Source of the DNA: Thamnaconus septentrionalis | Taxonomy: Eukaryota > Chordata > Actinopteri > Tetraodontiformes > Monacanthidae | Length of the DNA stretch: 64,000 nucleotides | Direction: 5' to 3' | Assembly (NCBI GenBank): GCA_009823395.1 | Contig: CM020515.1 | Span: 5,845,489 to 5,909,488 of the forward strand | Shown: positions 61,887 to 64,000 of the stretch, piece after piece | Layout of the letters: every line of letters starts with the position of its first letter | How positions within the stretch are numbered: the first letter of the stretch is position 1 | Made by a program: the position numbers and the translations under genes | The notes under the pieces: generated by a model | Told to the model about the DNA's origin: nothing | Databases searched by the model: none | The model's input: the letters and a program-made list of their open reading frames with translations, nothing else

Positions 61887-61948
<62 letters not shown>
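61887..61948. repeat. (TC)n then (CA)n microsatellite
   Basis: About 26 TC units pass directly into five CA units. Confidence 0.96.
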
Positions 61949-62085
61949 GCGGGCATTAACACGCAAAGGCGATCGATAGGGAGCGCGGCGTACGGGACTT
62001 GAACATTACAGAAGGCTTTACAGAAATCATTGTTTCATCGATGCAAAAGGCCGGGACTGATGGAGAGTTTTATGACGCGACCGCC

Positions 62086-62087
<2 letters not shown>

Positions 62088-62141
<54 letters not shown>
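62088..62141. repeat. (TG)n microsatellite
   Basis: About 26 uninterrupted TG units in CpG-rich sequence. Confidence 0.96.
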
Positions 62142-62144
<3 letters not shown>

Positions 62145-64000
62145 TGCGGCCGGGCGAGCACAAGAAAACGGCCGACTTTGCAGGAATCTTTTAAAGGGCC
62201 TGAAGCTAAAAAAAAAAAAAAAAGAAAGAAAGAAAAAAAACGGGACTAAAATGGACCCTCTTTGTCTCCTGGCCTCCTTTTCCACCCCGCCCCCCAACCC
62301 CCCCCCCCCGCTGCTTCCTGTCCCCCTCTGTTTGATGGAATATGTGCCAGTAAACAAGATGCTCAAATACGCATTTCTGACGGTTCCTCTGCGTCTTGCG
62401 CCGTCGACTCACTCTCAAGTCTCTTGGTGACGATTTTTTTTTTGGTCACACTGTGAAAAACCCGACCGGTCAAATCAAGCGGCACCATCTCGGGGGTTGC
62501 CGGGGGGGAGGAAACGGTCCCCAACGAGGCGGAATTCGTTTTTTGGGGGTTTTTTCTCCGCCACGCCGGTCCGTCGATGTCATTAGCGAGCAGGTAACGC
62601 GTTCATAAAAAAGGCGGCCACCAAGATCGGCGGGCGAAACGGCCGTTAGCGCCGCGAGGACCCGGCCGATCGATCGAGGGCCAGCGGATTTCTCCCCGGG
62701 CTGCATTCAATAGATCTCTGAGCCGAAAACCGAGGGGCCAGCGCTGTGTACTAGGGGGGGCCAATTTGATCTCTCAGCCCCGCGTTCCCGCTCGGAGCCA
62801 AACTGCGGACAAGTCAAGCTGTTCTGCTGTCTCTGTGCCCGGAGATTGTTGAGAACGTGAGCGCGCGGCCGGCTGTCCGCGGCTAGCGAGGCGCCAAAAG
62901 ATTTTGAGCTCTGCTGACTTCGTTTTTTTTGCAAATTAGTTTTTATTTTATTTTTTTTAAACGTGACACGCAGACACACAAAACATAGCAGCAAACCGTG
63001 TTTTTTGTTTTGTTTTTGTTGTCTGGTGCTAAATGTTTATGTTCACACGGAGATCAGCCCTGTGTTGGCACCTAGCATCACGCAGGAAGCGGTTCTGCCT
63101 TGAGTCTCGAGGTTTTCATCGTGACGCTCATCCGGCCTGTTCACACCTCACTGTCCCATAGCCGAAGGTAACACGAGTACAACGTCCATTTGGGATAAAT
63201 AAATAATATCCACATGTTTTGCGGCACGCCGCCTGCTCACCCGGATGCTGCGCCTGACTGTGATTTATTAGCGATTTTCAAACCTCTACAGTTACGTAAC
63301 AGTTTAGAGAGCGAAGTAAAAATAATAGCGGTGGAGCAAAAAAAAAAAAAATGGACCAAAGACAGAAACAGAGGACCCAGCTGCTGATGAAACTGCTGAT
63401 AAATATAAGATATCGGTAAAGGTGGTAAAAAAAAACACAACAGAACCTGATAAAAATCCAAAGCGCTAGGTAAGCAAAGTGATATTCACCTTGCCTCATA
63501 ATGCACTGTGCAGTTTAGAACAGTTTAGAGCAGTGGTTTTCAAAGTGGGGCAATTTGTCGAGAAGATATGTAAAAAAAAATGCACATTATAAATAATAGA
63601 ATCAACTTATCTTGTAATTGTTATAATCAAATACAGATTCATTGTTGTTTAATCATTATTATTCAATAGAATCCATAATAATATATCATGTTATTGCCTA
63701 CCGGTCCAAAAAAAAAAAAAAAAAATAGTTCATGGCTTTGCATGTGTGATGTGCTGGTTCGCACAATTCATCATTACAGTACAGGCTACAGGCTCATTAT
63801 GGCTTTCCAGCCAGACAGAAAAAACGGCCATGATTATCAACATGATTAGTTAACAATTATTGAATGGCAGTTCAAAGGAAGAAAAACACTGTAAAAGTTG
63901 GGTCCCCGGCCAGAATTTCGTCGGCGGCGGCGCTGCAACACCCTCCTTCAGCGCTCCTCCCGATGGCTTCGGTGGGGGAGTGGGGGAGGAGGGGGAGGGG

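Larger units (their letters stand above)
50127..64000 (-). other. kcnc3 intron 1 (partial), no T1-domain exon in window
   Basis: No frame resembles the T1 domain (INVGGVRHETYRSTL-like text), so the intron continues beyond the window. It holds many microsatellites, a retrotransposon-like tail at 58440-58597, and GC/CpG-rich blocks at about 56300-57950, 59500-60180 and 61400-62900. Confidence 0.75.

Overview
The window is nuclear DNA from a vertebrate, most likely a teleost fish. It has GT-AG introns, dense CA/TG, TC/GA and AT microsatellites, and several short TIR elements of kinds common in fish genomes. Both recognisable genes are conserved vertebrate families. No bacterial, viral or CRISPR features were seen.

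Plus strand, 1 to about 7,540: the 3' part of a pyruvate dehydrogenase kinase gene, closest to PDK2. Ten exons join in frame into 360 residues plus a stop at 5998-6000, followed by a 3' UTR with an AATAAA signal at 7516. The first roughly 50 residues, including the mitochondrial presequence, lie before the window.

Minus strand, 50,126 down to at least 24,499: the 3' half of a Shaw-type potassium channel gene, kcnc3 (Kv3.3). Exon 2 (49995-50126) holds S1. Exon 3 (48181-49042) holds S2-S6 with the GYGD filter. Exon 4 (43120-43332) holds the Kv3 C-terminal domain and ends in phase 1. The T1-domain exon was not found and must lie beyond 64,000, so the intron before exon 2 exceeds 13.8 kb.

The main result is downstream of exon 4. 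Three candidate terminal coding exons each fit its phase-1 donor: 39861-39979 (ends in WIKS, like the mammalian Kv3.3 tail), 26675-26826 ([13 protein letters not shown] to SPIPSIL, the tail known from Kv3.1b and Kv3.2), and 24499-24542 (a 14-residue tail ending in SDSPW, supported mainly by splice signals). One gene could therefore make channels with the same pore but three different cytoplasmic tails.

The rest is intergenic, UTR or intronic. It holds two hAT-like MITEs with 8-bp target-site duplications, a TTAA-flanked foldback element, a larger inverted-repeat element, a 186-bp tandem duplication, a roughly 200-bp direct repeat, a degenerate minisatellite with a period near 150 bp, and many simple repeats. 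The two genes converge tail to tail, and the 3' end of kcnc3 cannot be fixed from sequence alone.
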